Assembly: GCF_011045115.1 (NCBI RefSeq)
Contig: NZ_JAAKZG010000018.1
Span: 19,457-83,456 of the forward strand
DNA: 64,000 bases
Reading direction: 5' to 3'
From: Mesorhizobium zhangyense
GTDB lineage: Bacteria; Pseudomonadota; Alphaproteobacteria; Rhizobiales; Rhizobiaceae
Shown here: positions 34,067 to 43,327 of the stretch, piece by piece
Numbering within the stretch: position 1 is the first letter of the stretch
How the letters are laid out: the number at the start of each line of letters is the position of its first letter
Notes under the pieces: generated by a model
What the model was told of the DNA's origin: nothing
Seen by the model: the letters and a program-made list of their open reading frames with translations, nothing else
Database searches by the model: none
Program-made: the position numbers and the translations under genes

Positions 34067-34271
34067 GAAGCGGCAGCTTTCAGGTGCCCCCGAGTCAACT
34101 TGAATGACCGACGAGCGCGCATTGCAGCCCGGCACCCTTGGATTCGACATCAGACTGGCCACCTCAGATCATAAAAAGGGCCTTCCCGTCAGCTTGGATA
34201 TCGTAGTGACCTGCCCCCGGGTGAAAGTTCGAGATCCAGCGCTCTCGGCGCCGGGCGTCTGAATCTATCTA

Positions 34272-34517
34272 CTACCGCATCGAGATCAGGTTGGTGACAA
34301 GACCGGCTTTTACAGCCAGCTCGGGCCGAGAAGGCTGAGGAAGGCCGACATCTCGTAACTGGTCCGCAGTCAAATCGGCCAATGCGCTGGCTGTCGCCGT
34401 AGCGCGCTGCCACTTTCGGACAGTCGCTATCGTCGTCGCTACGACGGTTATTGCCAACAACAAAGCGCGCTTTCTCGGCGCGCGATCTTCGAGGTGGTTC
34501 GTCATCATCTCAGCCAT
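34272..34517 (-). CDS. DUF1127-like small protein
   Basis: An 81-residue protein from ATG 34517 (CGGAGACGAACA upstream). The N-terminus has a short hydrophobic stretch (ALLLAITVVATTIATV); then comes WQRATATASALADLTADQLR and DVGLPQPSRPELAVKA, which matches the DUF1127 pattern 'L..L....L.DIGL'. Small DUF1127 proteins in Agrobacterium affect phosphate and carbon metabolism and RNA binding; this one is longer and its function is unknown. Confidence 0.7.
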   Translation of the reverse strand: MAEMMTNHLEDRAPRKRALLLAITVVATTIATVRKWQRATATASALADLTADQLRDVGLPQPSRPELAVKAGLVTNLISMR

Positions 34518-34639
34518 TGTTCGTCTCCGCTTCTGGATCACCTCCAGAACTTCCCACCAAGGCGCTTAGCCGCTGTTGGGCTGTGCGCTAACAAAACGGC
34601 AAAGGAGGGCGGTTTGCCGCTAAATCGGCGTTAAATCGA

Positions 34640-36697
34640 ATGACGGACTTGCTATTTCCTAGCTCCAGTCGAAATCTGGCGACGATGGTACGCATCCGGT
34701 TGTTCGGCGGCATAGAAGTCATATCTCCAGGTGGGCAGGCCGTGCGCTTTGCCACGCGCAAGGCTGCGCTGCTTTTGGCAGCCCTGGTTCTGGCCGGCCG
34801 TCGCGGCCTGCGGCGAGAGCAGATTTCCGAAGCGTTGTGGCCAGGCCGCGCCAATGTTCAGGCGCGCAACAGCCTGCGGCAGGCGCTTGTCGACATCAGG
34901 CGGTCCTTCCCGAATGACGGCAGTGGCCACATCCGGATCGAGGGGGATCAGGAGACCGTCTCGCTCATCTTCGATCCAGATGAAACGGACATCTCGATCT
35001 TCGATCTGAAGCTCGAGACCGGCCAAGCCGCCGATCTTGCCATCGCTGCGGATCTCTATCACGGTGAATTGCTTGCGGGCGAGGCCATCGCCGAAGGACT
35101 GCACGAGTGGTTTGGGCCATATCAAAACGGTTATCAGCGCAAGGCGCTTCACCTAGTAGAGCAACTCAGTCTCGCACAGGCTGCGCCCGGCTTGGCGGAA
35201 GAGGCAGCCTGCGAGAGACTGGCGCAGAGGCTGCTCGCTTCAGACCCTGCCGCGGAAGCCGCCCATCGGGCGTTGATCCGCATCCACGCTCGCCAGGGGC
35301 ACGAGAACCTGGCCTTGCGCCAGTTCGAGCTGTGCCGGGCTGCCTTGAGAAAGCATCTCGGCGTGGAACCGGAAGCACAGACCAACTCCCTAGCCGCGGC
35401 CCTGCGATTGCGCGAAGAAATCGAACATCGTATCGCTCCAGTCTCCGAGATCACGTCGCAGCAGGTGGCAATCCCGGCTCCGATGAAACAAGACGACCGC
35501 CCGTCGGTCGCGGTGCTGCCATTTCAGAATTTGAGCGGCGATCCCGAGCAGGAATATTTTGCCGACGGCATCGTGGAAGATATCATCACCGCACTCGCTC
35601 GCTTCCGCCACCTGTTCGTCATCGCCCGAAATTCGAGCTTCACTTACAAGGGGCGGGCCGTCGACACGAAGCAGGTTGGGCGTGAGTTGAACGTGCGCTA
35701 CGTCGTCGAAGGAAGCGTGCGCCGAGCTGGCGAGCGTCTGCGCATCAGTGCACAATTGATCGACGCCTCGACAGGCGCTCATCTATGGGCGGACCGTTTT
35801 GACCGACCTCTGGCTGACGTATTCGATCTGCAGGACCAGGTCGCATCGAGCATAGTTGGCGCCATAACGCCGAAGGTGGAGGAGGCGGAGATCGAGCGTG
35901 CCAAGAGCAAGCCGACCGAAAGCCTGGACGCCTATGACTACTATCTCCGCGGTCTGGCTGTCTTTGACCGCACGACCACCAGCAGGACGGCCATAGACGA
36001 AGCTTTGCGGCTTTTTATGCAAGCGGTCACTCATGACCGAGAGTTCGCAATAGCCTATGCCAGAGCGGCGCGATGTTTTGTCACCCGAAAGAGCAACGGC
36101 TGGATGGTCGATCGCGCAAAAGAGGTTGCCGAAGCTATGCGACTGGCCAGGAAAGCGATCGAGTTCGGTCGGGATGACCCGGTTGCGCTGTCTTACGGCG
36201 GATATGTGCTGGGTTACGCTGGCGGCGAGCTTGAGGACTGTGCGGCCTGGATAGACCGCGCACTCGTTCTCAACCCGAATTTGGCTGCGGCTTGGGGTTA
36301 TAGCAGTTGGGCGAAGGCCTGCCTGGGCGAACCGGACGAGGCCGTCGAACACGCAGCGCTTGCCATGCGTCTCAGCCCGTTGGACCCGCGCATGTTCGCA
36401 TGGCAGTTTTGCACTGCGCTGGCGCACTTCTGCGGTGGTCGTTACGACAGCGCGGTTTCGTGGGCAAGAATTTCCTTGCTCTCCCAGCCTAACTACTCGA
36501 GCGCGATGCGCGTCATCGCGGCCAGTCATGCGCTCGCGGGACGGCTTGAGAAAGCACAGGAAATGGTCGCCCATCTGCGCGACCTCAATCCCACCCTCCG
36601 GCTTTCGAACCTCGCCGACGTGCTGCCCCCGTTCCGTCGAGCGGACGACCGCGATCGGTATATCGAGGGCCTCAGGGAAGCCGGGCTGCCGGAGTGA
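34640..36697 (+). CDS. BTAD/SARP-type regulator fused to TolB-like and TPR domains
   Basis: A 685-residue multidomain protein. Residues about 15-100 are an OmpR-like winged helix (MVRIRLFGGIEVISPGGQAV, REQISEALWPGRANVQARNS); 105-250 a bacterial transcriptional activator domain with helical repeats (RLLASDPAAEAAHRALIRIH); 283-400 a TolB-like N-terminal domain (PSVAVLPFQNLSGDPEQEYF, VVEGSVRRAGERLRISAQLI); 430-680 TPR repeats. It may start at ATG 34640 or 34685. This architecture is found in rhizobial CadC/adenylate-cyclase-associated regulators; signal and targets are unknown. No membrane segment is obvious, so it is probably cytoplasmic. Confidence 0.85.
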   Translation: MTDLLFPSSSRNLATMVRIRLFGGIEVISPGGQAVRFATRKAALLLAALVLAGRRGLRREQISEALWPGRANVQARNSLRQALVDIRRSFPNDGSGHIRIEGDQETVSLIFDPDETDISIFDLKLETGQAADLAIAADLYHGELLAGEAIAEGLHEWFGPYQNGYQRKALHLVEQLSLAQAAPGLAEEAACERLAQRLLASDPAAEAAHRALIRIHARQGHENLALRQFELCRAALRKHLGVEPEAQTNSLAAALRLREEIEHRIAPVSEITSQQVAIPAPMKQDDRPSVAVLPFQNLSGDPEQEYFADGIVEDIITALARFRHLFVIARNSSFTYKGRAVDTKQVGRELNVRYVVEGSVRRAGERLRISAQLIDASTGAHLWADRFDRPLADVFDLQDQVASSIVGAITPKVEEAEIERAKSKPTESLDAYDYYLRGLAVFDRTTTSRTAIDEALRLFMQAVTHDREFAIAYARAARCFVTRKSNGWMVDRAKEVAEAMRLARKAIEFGRDDPVALSYGGYVLGYAGGELEDCAAWIDRALVLNPNLAAAWGYSSWAKACLGEPDEAVEHAALAMRLSPLDPRMFAWQFCTALAHFCGGRYDSAVSWARISLLSQPNYSSAMRVIAASHALAGRLEKAQEMVAHLRDLNPTLRLSNLADVLPPFRRADDRDRYIEGLREAGLPE

Positions 36698-36849
36698 TTT
36701 TTGTGGCACATCTCGTTACCGAGCAGGTGAGAATGGCAGGCAGCCTTCTGTGTCCGATTTTGGTGAGATAACGGAGCCGCGTGAATGTCACCCCCAATCC
36801 CAGGATCAGGACGCTCCCTAGCAGCTCCTTGTAAAGCTCGACAAAGAAA

Positions 36850-36884
36850 TTATCTAGTGTGCTAGAAACAGGTGCACTAGATAA
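36850..36884. promoter_or_regulatory. 35-bp dyad, candidate autoregulatory operator of the MarR gene
   Basis: TTATCTAGTG (36850-36859) and CACTAGATAA (36875-36884) are exact complements separated by 15 bases, ending six bases before the ATG at 36890. MarR and OhrR proteins commonly bind such dyads over their own promoters. Confidence 0.6.
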
Positions 36885-36889
36885 ATAAA

Positions 36890-37327
36890 ATGTCCGAGAT
36901 CGAAACCCGGCGCACGGTCGGGACACAGCTTTCATTCGCACTCTATGGCGCGGCCAATCGGATGGCTCGCCTTCACAAGCCCTTTCTGGAGCCGCTGGGC
37001 CTGACCTTCCCGCAATATCTCGTGATGCTCGAGCTGTTTGGAGGTACGCCGCGCGCTGTTGGAGAGTTGGGCGCGAAGCTCGGTATGGATACGGGAACGA
37101 TTACGCCGCTTCTCAAGCGGCTCCAAGCATCTGGCCTCGTGAGCCGTACACGCGACCGCGACGACGAACGTCGTGTCCTGATCGATCTTACGGCAGGCGG
37201 AGAGGCCTTACGCGTGGGACTTTGGGGCATCACGGAAAAGATCAAGACGGCCTGCCAGCTCACCGACGACGGACTGGCTGAACTCCGCGACACGCTTGAT
37301 GCAATCGCTCGACCCGCCCGCAACTGA
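36890..37327 (+). CDS. OhrR-like MarR-family regulator lacking the reactive cysteine
   Basis: A 145-residue MarR protein closest to OhrR by its N-terminal pattern: TQLSFALYGAANRM then LGLTFPQYLVMLELF. OhrR has QLCFALY with the peroxide-reactive Cys; here that position is Ser15, so peroxide sensing by this thiol is not possible. The winged HTH is intact (MDTGTITPLLKRLQASGLVS, RDRDDERRVLIDLT). It is followed after 37 bases by an F420-type reductase gene on the same strand, its likely target, and preceded by the 35-bp dyad. Confidence 0.88.
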   Translation: MSEIETRRTVGTQLSFALYGAANRMARLHKPFLEPLGLTFPQYLVMLELFGGTPRAVGELGAKLGMDTGTITPLLKRLQASGLVSRTRDRDDERRVLIDLTAGGEALRVGLWGITEKIKTACQLTDDGLAELRDTLDAIARPARN

Positions 37328-37364
37328 GGGTGGGCACTCTTCCACCTTCGCGAAAGGACATCCC

Positions 37365-38099
37365 ATGAAAATCGGAATCATCGGCGCTGGAAACATCGGC
37401 GCCACTTTGTCGCGAAAGCTTGCCGCCAGCGGCCATGAGGTCAAACTCGCCAATTCGAAGGGGCCAGATAGTATTCGCGATCTTGCCCGCACCGTAGGAG
37501 CTACCGCTGTTACGAAGGAGGAAGCCGTTCAGGGCGTGGAGGCGATCGTTCTGTCGATCCCGTTCGCGAAGTATCCTGATCTCGCCAAGCTCTTCAACGA
37601 GGTGCCGACCGACGTTGTGGTCATCGACACCTCCAACTATTATCCGTTCCGCGACGGCGCGATCGCCGAGGTCGATGAGGGAAAGCCCGAAAGCGCTTGG
37701 GTGAGTGAGCAGATCGGTCGTCCGGTCGTCAAGGCATGGAACGCCGTTCTGGCGGTCACATTGGCCGAGCGAGGCCGACCAAACGGGGCACCTGGACGCA
37801 TCGCCATTCCTGTCGCGGGTGACGATCCCAATGCCAAGGCCACTGCTATAAAACTCGTAGAAGCCACCGGCTTTGACGCGCTGGACTCTGGGCGTGTTGG
37901 TGACTCCTGGCGTCAGCAGCCCGGCACTCCCGCCTATTGCACGGAATTAACAATGAACGAGCTGAAATCGGCGCTGCGGTCGGCTGATCGGTCGCGCGCG
38001 CCCGGCAATCGCGACGCCCTTCTCAACGAAGCCATGGCTGCCGGCGGCAAGCGGACCCACGACGAAGGCGTCGCCCGCAACCGGGCGGTGACTGCGTGA
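37365..38099 (+). CDS. NADPH-dependent F420 reductase-like NAD(P)-binding protein
   Basis: A 244-residue protein from ATG 37365 (AAAGGACATCCC upstream). The Rossmann motif is KIGIIGAGNIGATLSRKLAA; AIVLSIPFAKYPDL and VVIDTSNYYPFRDG follow, as in the F420-dependent NADP reductase/NADP oxidoreductase coenzyme family. The C-terminal half contains GDSWRQQPGTPAYCTE. Family members in bacteria without F420 often act on unknown NADP-linked substrates or are named NAD(P)-binding proteins. It probably forms an operon with the upstream MarR gene. Confidence 0.85.
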   Translation: MKIGIIGAGNIGATLSRKLAASGHEVKLANSKGPDSIRDLARTVGATAVTKEEAVQGVEAIVLSIPFAKYPDLAKLFNEVPTDVVVIDTSNYYPFRDGAIAEVDEGKPESAWVSEQIGRPVVKAWNAVLAVTLAERGRPNGAPGRIAIPVAGDDPNAKATAIKLVEATGFDALDSGRVGDSWRQQPGTPAYCTELTMNELKSALRSADRSRAPGNRDALLNEAMAAGGKRTHDEGVARNRAVTA

Positions 38100-38513
38100 T
38101 CACCGATGCGTAGGTCCCACGAAATCGGCATTCCGGAAAATCTGATCCGAAGCCGTCCGCCATCGGCCTCTGAAAATCGGTCAAGGCGGCTTCCACAACA
38201 AGCCTGATCTTGACCGGCTCCCCTCCCGGCCTCCGTGTTGGGAGGAGGCGAAACCCTTCCGGCAATTCACCTCGCCGAAGCAAGGGCGGACAGTCTTGGC
38301 ACATGCGGCACTAGGAGCAGTTACTCGACGCTCTGCCGTTGAGCGGCTTCATCCGCTGGTTTAACGGCAATTGGGCGACAGCATGGTTGCCTCAACACAG
38401 AAGTCCGAACCTCTTGGTCCACGAACCCCGCTTATTGCACGCTGCGGCGCTATATTCTGCAAGATTGCCACCAAAACACCGCCGATACCCGCATTGCTCA
38501 CAACAAGAGCACC
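38100..38513. other. Gap without a recognised gene
   Basis: No frame with a credible start or known family is found. A minus-strand stretch reading PVKIRLVVEAALTDFQ near 38160-38220 might be the tail of a lost gene, but this is too short to assign. Confidence 0.35.
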
Positions 38514-39203
38514 CTAGCGCAGATCGCCTAGTTGGCGGACAACGGCATCTCGGACACGGTCGCCATTCAAATCCACGTAGAATGTATCGTTTCCCGCGCC
38601 GCCTTCGAGGTAGTCGTTTCCTGAATTTGCCGTGTTCGAGTAAAGCACGTCGTTGCCGTCCATCCCGTACAAATTGTCGACGCCCTCCAGACCATTCAGG
38701 ACATCGTTGCCTCCATATCCGGCTAGATTGTTGGCTCCGACGTTGCCGGTAATCCTGTTATTGAGCTCATTTCCGTATGCGTAGGTCCCCGCTAGTTCCG
38801 ACCAATACAATGTTTTCTATGTCACCACTGAAAAAGGCCGAGTTGGGGTGCCAGTAAAATAAATGGAAGATTCCGACACTACGGTGTCGATACCGCCAAA
38901 TCCGGGCGCGGCTTCATCGATATTGTCGAACCCATCGGAGAAATAGGTGTCGGTGCCTGCGCCACCTGCCATGAAATCAGTGACGGTGCCCGGACCGGCA
39001 TCCTCATCGCCGGAAAGGTAATCACTACCGGCTCCGCCGTAGAGGGTGTCCGCACCTTCGTCGCCGTAGATGGTATCGTCACCGCCCAAGCCATAGATTG
39101 TGTCGTCACCACCATAGCCATGGATGAGGTCGTCTCCTTCGGTAACGGCGTCACCAAAACCGTCGAGAATATCCGCGCCGCTTGTTCCATTTACAACAGC
39201 CAT
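38514..39203 (-). pseudogene. RTX (hemolysin-type calcium-binding repeat) protein broken by an in-frame stop
   Basis: From ATG 39203 (GAAAGGACACTGG upstream), the protein starts AVVNGTSGADILDGF and runs through nonapeptide RTX repeats (YGGDDTIYGLGGDDTIYGDE and GADTLYGGAGSDYLSG), then meets TAG at 38817-38819 after RPFSVVT. In the same frame downstream RTX sequence resumes (NRITGNVGANNLAGYGGNDV, LEGGAGNDTFYVD). Between, another frame reads DIENIVLVGTSG, the kind of segment expected there, so indels at a T-run and a G-run may explain the stop. An intact protein of about 230 residues would be secreted by a type I system, none of which is in view. Confidence 0.7.
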
Positions 39204-39631
39204 ATCCAGTGTCCTTTCCGCGACCAACTTTTTGCCGACAACCATCGTCCTCTGACGTCCGACAGCGACGACTTCGCTTCAAAACAAATCTGCGACATGG
39301 AGAGGTAGTAAGGCACGCCAGAGCTCCCGCGCACGAGCCCGCCCGTGCGTCGCAGAGCCCAGGCCGGATGAACTGCCTCAAAAGAGGCCCACGTACATCT
39401 GAGCACGGGGAGATTGCATGCTCGGGCGAGTACACGCAACGAGATAATTCTACCTCATTGGGAGGCGGGGAACTGAGGCGTGGGTTCTTTGTGGAACCCA
39501 TTGCGCCGGCCAATGCAGCTTCCGGGCGTTAATTCTGCGCCGCCCACTCCGACGGAAACGCGCGGAGTTTGATCGGCGTGGATCGCGCAGTCGCAACGGC
39601 TCGTTAGACGCTAGTCTAGGGAGGTGGGGTG
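39204..39631. other. Gap without a gene
   Basis: It holds the upstream region of the RTX gene and the downstream end of the kinase gene. No credible frame or clear terminator is found. Confidence 0.4.
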
Positions 39632-41005
39632 TCAGGTCAGGCTGTCTATAGGTGCTTCCAACGTCCAAATGAGACCATCCGGGGCAAAAGCGACACTGCC
39701 GACCCCGTTCACGGCCGCAGGGGCAACTCTTTCAAGAACCACTCTTCCGAAACCCTTGCGGTCTGGCTCATGCGCAACTGGACCGCCGCTCTCCTTCCAC
39801 GTCAAGCAAATATGCGACGGGTTTGCTTCCGCAGTTCTCCACTCTATGTCGATCCGTCCGCCGGGCGTCGAAAGCGCACCATATTTGACCGAGTTTGTCG
39901 CAAGTTCATGGAAGGCAATGCCCAGATACTGGACGGCGGTCGCACCGAGCATCAGCGCATTGCCACGGGCAGAAACCCGCTCATCATTTGCAAATGGTTG
40001 GACTTGCTTGGTGATGAGTTGGCTCAGGTCGGCTCCGCGCCAATCGCCGTCAACCAGAAGATCGTGAGAACTGGCCAGCGCCATGATGCGTTCTCTGATC
40101 TGGGCCTCGAAATCTTCGGTAGATGTGGCGCGTTTCCGCGTCTCTCTAATCATGGATAAAATCACGGCGAACTGGTTTTTCACTCGATGATTGACTTCGC
40201 GCATCAACATCCGGATGCGATTTTCGCTCTCCTTCCGATCGGTGATGTTTCTCGCAATCTTGGATGCTCCGATGACCATGCCGGCCGCATTTCTCACCGG
40301 GGAGACGGTCAACGATATGTTGATGAGCGTACCATTCTTATGCTGCCTGATGGTGTCGAAATGGTCCACGCGCTCGCCGGCTCGGATACGTCCGAGGATC
40401 ACGTCCTCTTCTGCCTTCCGGTCGGCCGGAATAAGGAAACCTATGTGCTTGCCGATGGCTTCGTCAGCCGTATAGCCGAAAAGCTCCTCGGCACCGCGGT
40501 TCCAGCTTGCAATCACCCCGGTGAGGCTTTTGCTGAGGATGGCATCATCGGAAGATTCCACGATCGCGGCCAGCCGGTGGGTTACTTCCTCGGCTGTCTT
40601 GTGATCGGTAATGTCGACCAGAATGTTGATCGCGCCGACTATCTTGCCTTCTTCGTCGCGAATTGGGGAAGGAAACGCCAGAAACGGAACGAGACTTCCG
40701 TCTGGCCTTTCGGCAATGGCTTCTCCCTTGAGCGCTCGGCCTTGTTTGACGGCAATCGCCATTGGACATTCGGCATGGGGCATCGGCCGTCCGTCCGGGT
40801 AGCGCAGACGCCACGAGCCACACCATTCGCTCATTCCGATTTCGGGGCGATGCGCCCAAAGTGCGGCGGCGGCCTCGTTGAAATAGGTAATCCGCCCCTG
40901 AGCATCCGTCATGTAGATCGCGGCAGCCGAATCCTCAACAAGTTGGGGAGCTGTGAAATCGCCGGCAAAATCACCATTCAAGGCGAGTAATTTCTGTTCC
41001 AGCAT
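39632..41005 (-). CDS. PAS-PAS sensor histidine kinase of the HWE/HisKA_2 class
   Basis: A 457-residue soluble kinase. Residues 20-135 (AAIYMTDAQGRITYFNEAAA) and 145-265 (SDDAILSKSLTGVIASWNRG, EELFGYTADEAIGKHIG) are two PAS domains; the second ends in IARNITDRK. The phosphoacceptor segment MREVNHRVKNQFAVILSMIR has the His of HWE-type kinases, and the ATP lid region follows: GIAFHELATNSVKYGALS (N-box) and GFGRVVLERV. No transmembrane helix and no adjacent response regulator gene are seen, so it is an orphan. HWE kinases are abundant in rhizobia and may serve light, redox or general stress sensing; the ligand is unknown. Confidence 0.9.
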   Translation of the reverse strand: MLEQKLLALNGDFAGDFTAPQLVEDSAAAIYMTDAQGRITYFNEAAAALWAHRPEIGMSEWCGSWRLRYPDGRPMPHAECPMAIAVKQGRALKGEAIAERPDGSLVPFLAFPSPIRDEEGKIVGAINILVDITDHKTAEEVTHRLAAIVESSDDAILSKSLTGVIASWNRGAEELFGYTADEAIGKHIGFLIPADRKAEEDVILGRIRAGERVDHFDTIRQHKNGTLINISLTVSPVRNAAGMVIGASKIARNITDRKESENRIRMLMREVNHRVKNQFAVILSMIRETRKRATSTEDFEAQIRERIMALASSHDLLVDGDWRGADLSQLITKQVQPFANDERVSARGNALMLGATAVQYLGIAFHELATNSVKYGALSTPGGRIDIEWRTAEANPSHICLTWKESGGPVAHEPDRKGFGRVVLERVAPAAVNGVGSVAFAPDGLIWTLEAPIDSLT

Positions 41006-41636
41006 GATGTTGCCCTAGATGCCTGTCTTGCTTGCTTTCTCGCCAATTTAGGACATTGCCACATAATGGAAAGACGCGCTGATTTATCGGTTGGGCCTCT
41101 ATCGTGTCACCGGCAAAAACTGTGTTTGTCTTCCCAAGGTTGATATCGAGAAAACCGCCGCGCCTCATCGCGAGGAGTTTCATGCCGGAGCAGTCTCGCA
41201 GCGGAAAAATTGAGAACAGGCGTCATATATGACGTAGAAGGAATGGCGCGCGCTAATCAAGAGGCTCGACGTACTTGCGCGGGGGGTGGAGCGGGTGGCG
41301 CCGAGCCTCCGCTGACACAGTGCTAGCGTTGGCCAGAGCCCATTATCGACCGGTATCGCGATTAGGTGAGGCGGATGAAGTGATGAGCCGTCACCCGATG
41401 GGGTAAGGGGAAGCTGTGCCCGGAACCCTCCCTCTCGCAACCAGCAGAAAGCGAAGAATGCTAATTGTGTGGAGAATAGGTACTATTTGAGTATGAAAGG
41501 AAAGCGCGAAGGCTATGATCTATTGTACCAATTGTTATTAGATTATCTGACGTTTATTGCTTATGTTATTTGCGCGTGACGCAGATTGGGCTTAAATTAC
41601 CTTTGCATTGTTTATAGATATGAATCGGAGTTGGGA
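41006..41636. other. Gap without a gene
   Basis: No plausible gene. The last 150 bases before the cyclase-fusion gene are AT-rich, consistent with its promoter. Confidence 0.4.
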
Positions 41637-42461
41637 ATGCCAATCTTTATGGATCGGCACGAGTTGGTTGGCGCTTCCGCGAGCGATGTTGCTGATGCAC
41701 ACCGCAAGGATCTGGAAATTCAAGACAGTTATGGCGTGAAGTTTCTGACCTATTGGTTTGATGGCCAGCGCGGAACGACGTTCTGCCTTGTAGATGCACC
41801 GGATAAGAACGCGGTTCACTGTGTCCACAGGGACGCACACGGGCTCGTGCCCAGCGAGATCATCGAGGTTCCCATTTCGGCCGTTGAGGCATTTCTTGGG
41901 CGGGTTTACGATGCCGAAGCATCCCCTGCACCTTCGAAATCGGACCTTGGCTCAGCCCTTCGGGCAATAATGTTCACCGACATCGTCGGATCCACCAGCA
42001 TGACGGAGCGCCTGGGCGATCGGTTGGCGACGGAGCTCGTTCGAGCTCACGACTCGGTCGTGCATCGTTGTCTGAGCAAATTTGGCGGTCGGGAAGTGAA
42101 GCACACTGGAGACGGCATAATGGCTTCCTTCACTTCAGTCTCGAAAGCTGTCGAGTGTGCCATCGACGTCCAGCATGGCTTCCAACTCTACAACGCAGGC
42201 AATCCGGAACCCATCAACGTGCGGATTGGACTGGACTGCGGAGAGCCTGTTGAAGACAGCAATGATCTGTTTGGCTCATCTGTACAGATGGCAGCCAGGT
42301 TATGCGACGCGTCGTCCGGTGGTGAAATCCTCGTCTCCGAGGGCGTATTGCGTGAATTTTCGGACGCCGAATTGTTCGTTGCTACCAAGCCATTGCACTT
42401 GAAGGGCTTCTCGAAGCCGATCCAGGCATTCAAATGCGCTCCCACGACGGGCGCCCGTTGA
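41637..42461 (+). CDS. DUF4242 - class III nucleotide cyclase fusion protein
   Basis: A 274-residue protein from ATG 41637 (GGAGTTGGGA upstream). Residues 1-90 (MPIFMDRHELVGASASDVAD, VKFLTYWFDGQRGTTFCLVD) are a DUF4242/nickel-responsive-like domain; residues 108-270 are an adenylate/guanylate cyclase catalytic domain: RAIMFTDIVGSTSMTERLGD has the first metal-binding Asp, EVKHTGDGIMASF the second with its preceding Lys, and MAARLCDASSGGEILVSEGV the C-terminal part. Both metal Asp residues are kept, so it could make cAMP. The DUF4242 unit is probably a sensory or oligomerisation module. Confidence 0.85.
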   Translation: MPIFMDRHELVGASASDVADAHRKDLEIQDSYGVKFLTYWFDGQRGTTFCLVDAPDKNAVHCVHRDAHGLVPSEIIEVPISAVEAFLGRVYDAEASPAPSKSDLGSALRAIMFTDIVGSTSMTERLGDRLATELVRAHDSVVHRCLSKFGGREVKHTGDGIMASFTSVSKAVECAIDVQHGFQLYNAGNPEPINVRIGLDCGEPVEDSNDLFGSSVQMAARLCDASSGGEILVSEGVLREFSDAELFVATKPLHLKGFSKPIQAFKCAPTTGAR

Positions 42462-42525
42462 TCGGATTATCTTGCGCCACCCGGCGCGTTGTCCTCCTCG
42501 CAGCATTGGGTGTTGGGGCTGGTGA

Positions 42526-42771
42526 GTTCGACGAAAGCTGGCTCCCAGCCGCTTTCGTTTCAGCTTCAGCTTCAAACGTGACGGTAGCCTGATCGGTCCA
42601 CCGAAAACTACCGCCATCAATGTCCAAGGTAGTGAGCAGGACCGAAAGACATTTGTCGATGCTGCAACCAAGGCAGTAGAAAGTTGCGTACCTTTGGAAC
42701 TCGCTTCGACCCTGGCAAACGGTATCGCTGGCACTGTTTACACGATGGAGTTCACATCCGCCGATCGGTGA
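42526..42771 (+). pseudogene. Possible remnant of a TolA/TonB C-terminal-like domain
   Basis: A stop-to-stop stretch reads SFKRDGSLIGPPKTTAINVQ then SEQDRKTFVDAATKAVESCV and VYTMEFTSADR. The 'RDGSL.G.P' opening, the 'A..AV..C.P' middle and the closing strand are the TolA C-terminal pattern. There is no start codon in frame. The remainder of 42462-43327 holds nothing I recognise. Confidence 0.4.
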
Positions 42772-43327
42772 ATTCACGCGGTGATGCCTGTTCGTGCGGA
42801 CCAGCGACAGGCGAAGCGCGTTTGATCCTCGGAGATCTTCAAGCGCGTTCGATTTCGACAAATGCACACGTCGTCTCAAACGGCGATCTGGAGCGAATGT
42901 CGCTTTCGGTAGTTGCGAGCCCCCGCAACCACTTCCAGCATAAATCAATCGCCGTCCCGATCTAGACATCGGGGCGGCTTTTTGGTTGTTGGCTGGCAAG
43001 TGCCACCGAATTCAGCCCTGCTGCACAATCCGAACTACGAGTTCAATGATGAGAACCTGACCGTTGAAGCAATGGGTGCGGCTGGCCGAGCGGTATCTGG
43101 TAGCGGAGCAGGGAAACGGCAATATTTGCGACGGGCGATATAAAAATAAGCCGGCAAAGAGGTTCCGCCAGCGCACCGGATCGATTCTAGGCGGTCCAAC
43201 CCTTTGATTTTCTCTGATCACAAGTCGCGAGTAAACTGCCGTTCAAATTTCCGTCTGGTGAGTTGCGATGACGCCATGCGAAGTCGTCCACGCAGCGGAC
43301 TCGGAAATCAGGCATTCAAAGTTGGCG

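Noticed and set aside
38023..38304. A minus-strand frame that overlaps the end of the F420-type reductase gene
   Set aside because: Only a short central stretch looks protein-like; not enough for a gene call.
38790..38835. Programmed frameshift or stop readthrough in the RTX gene
   Set aside because: No slippery site plus structure was found; simple indels at homopolymers explain the pattern better.
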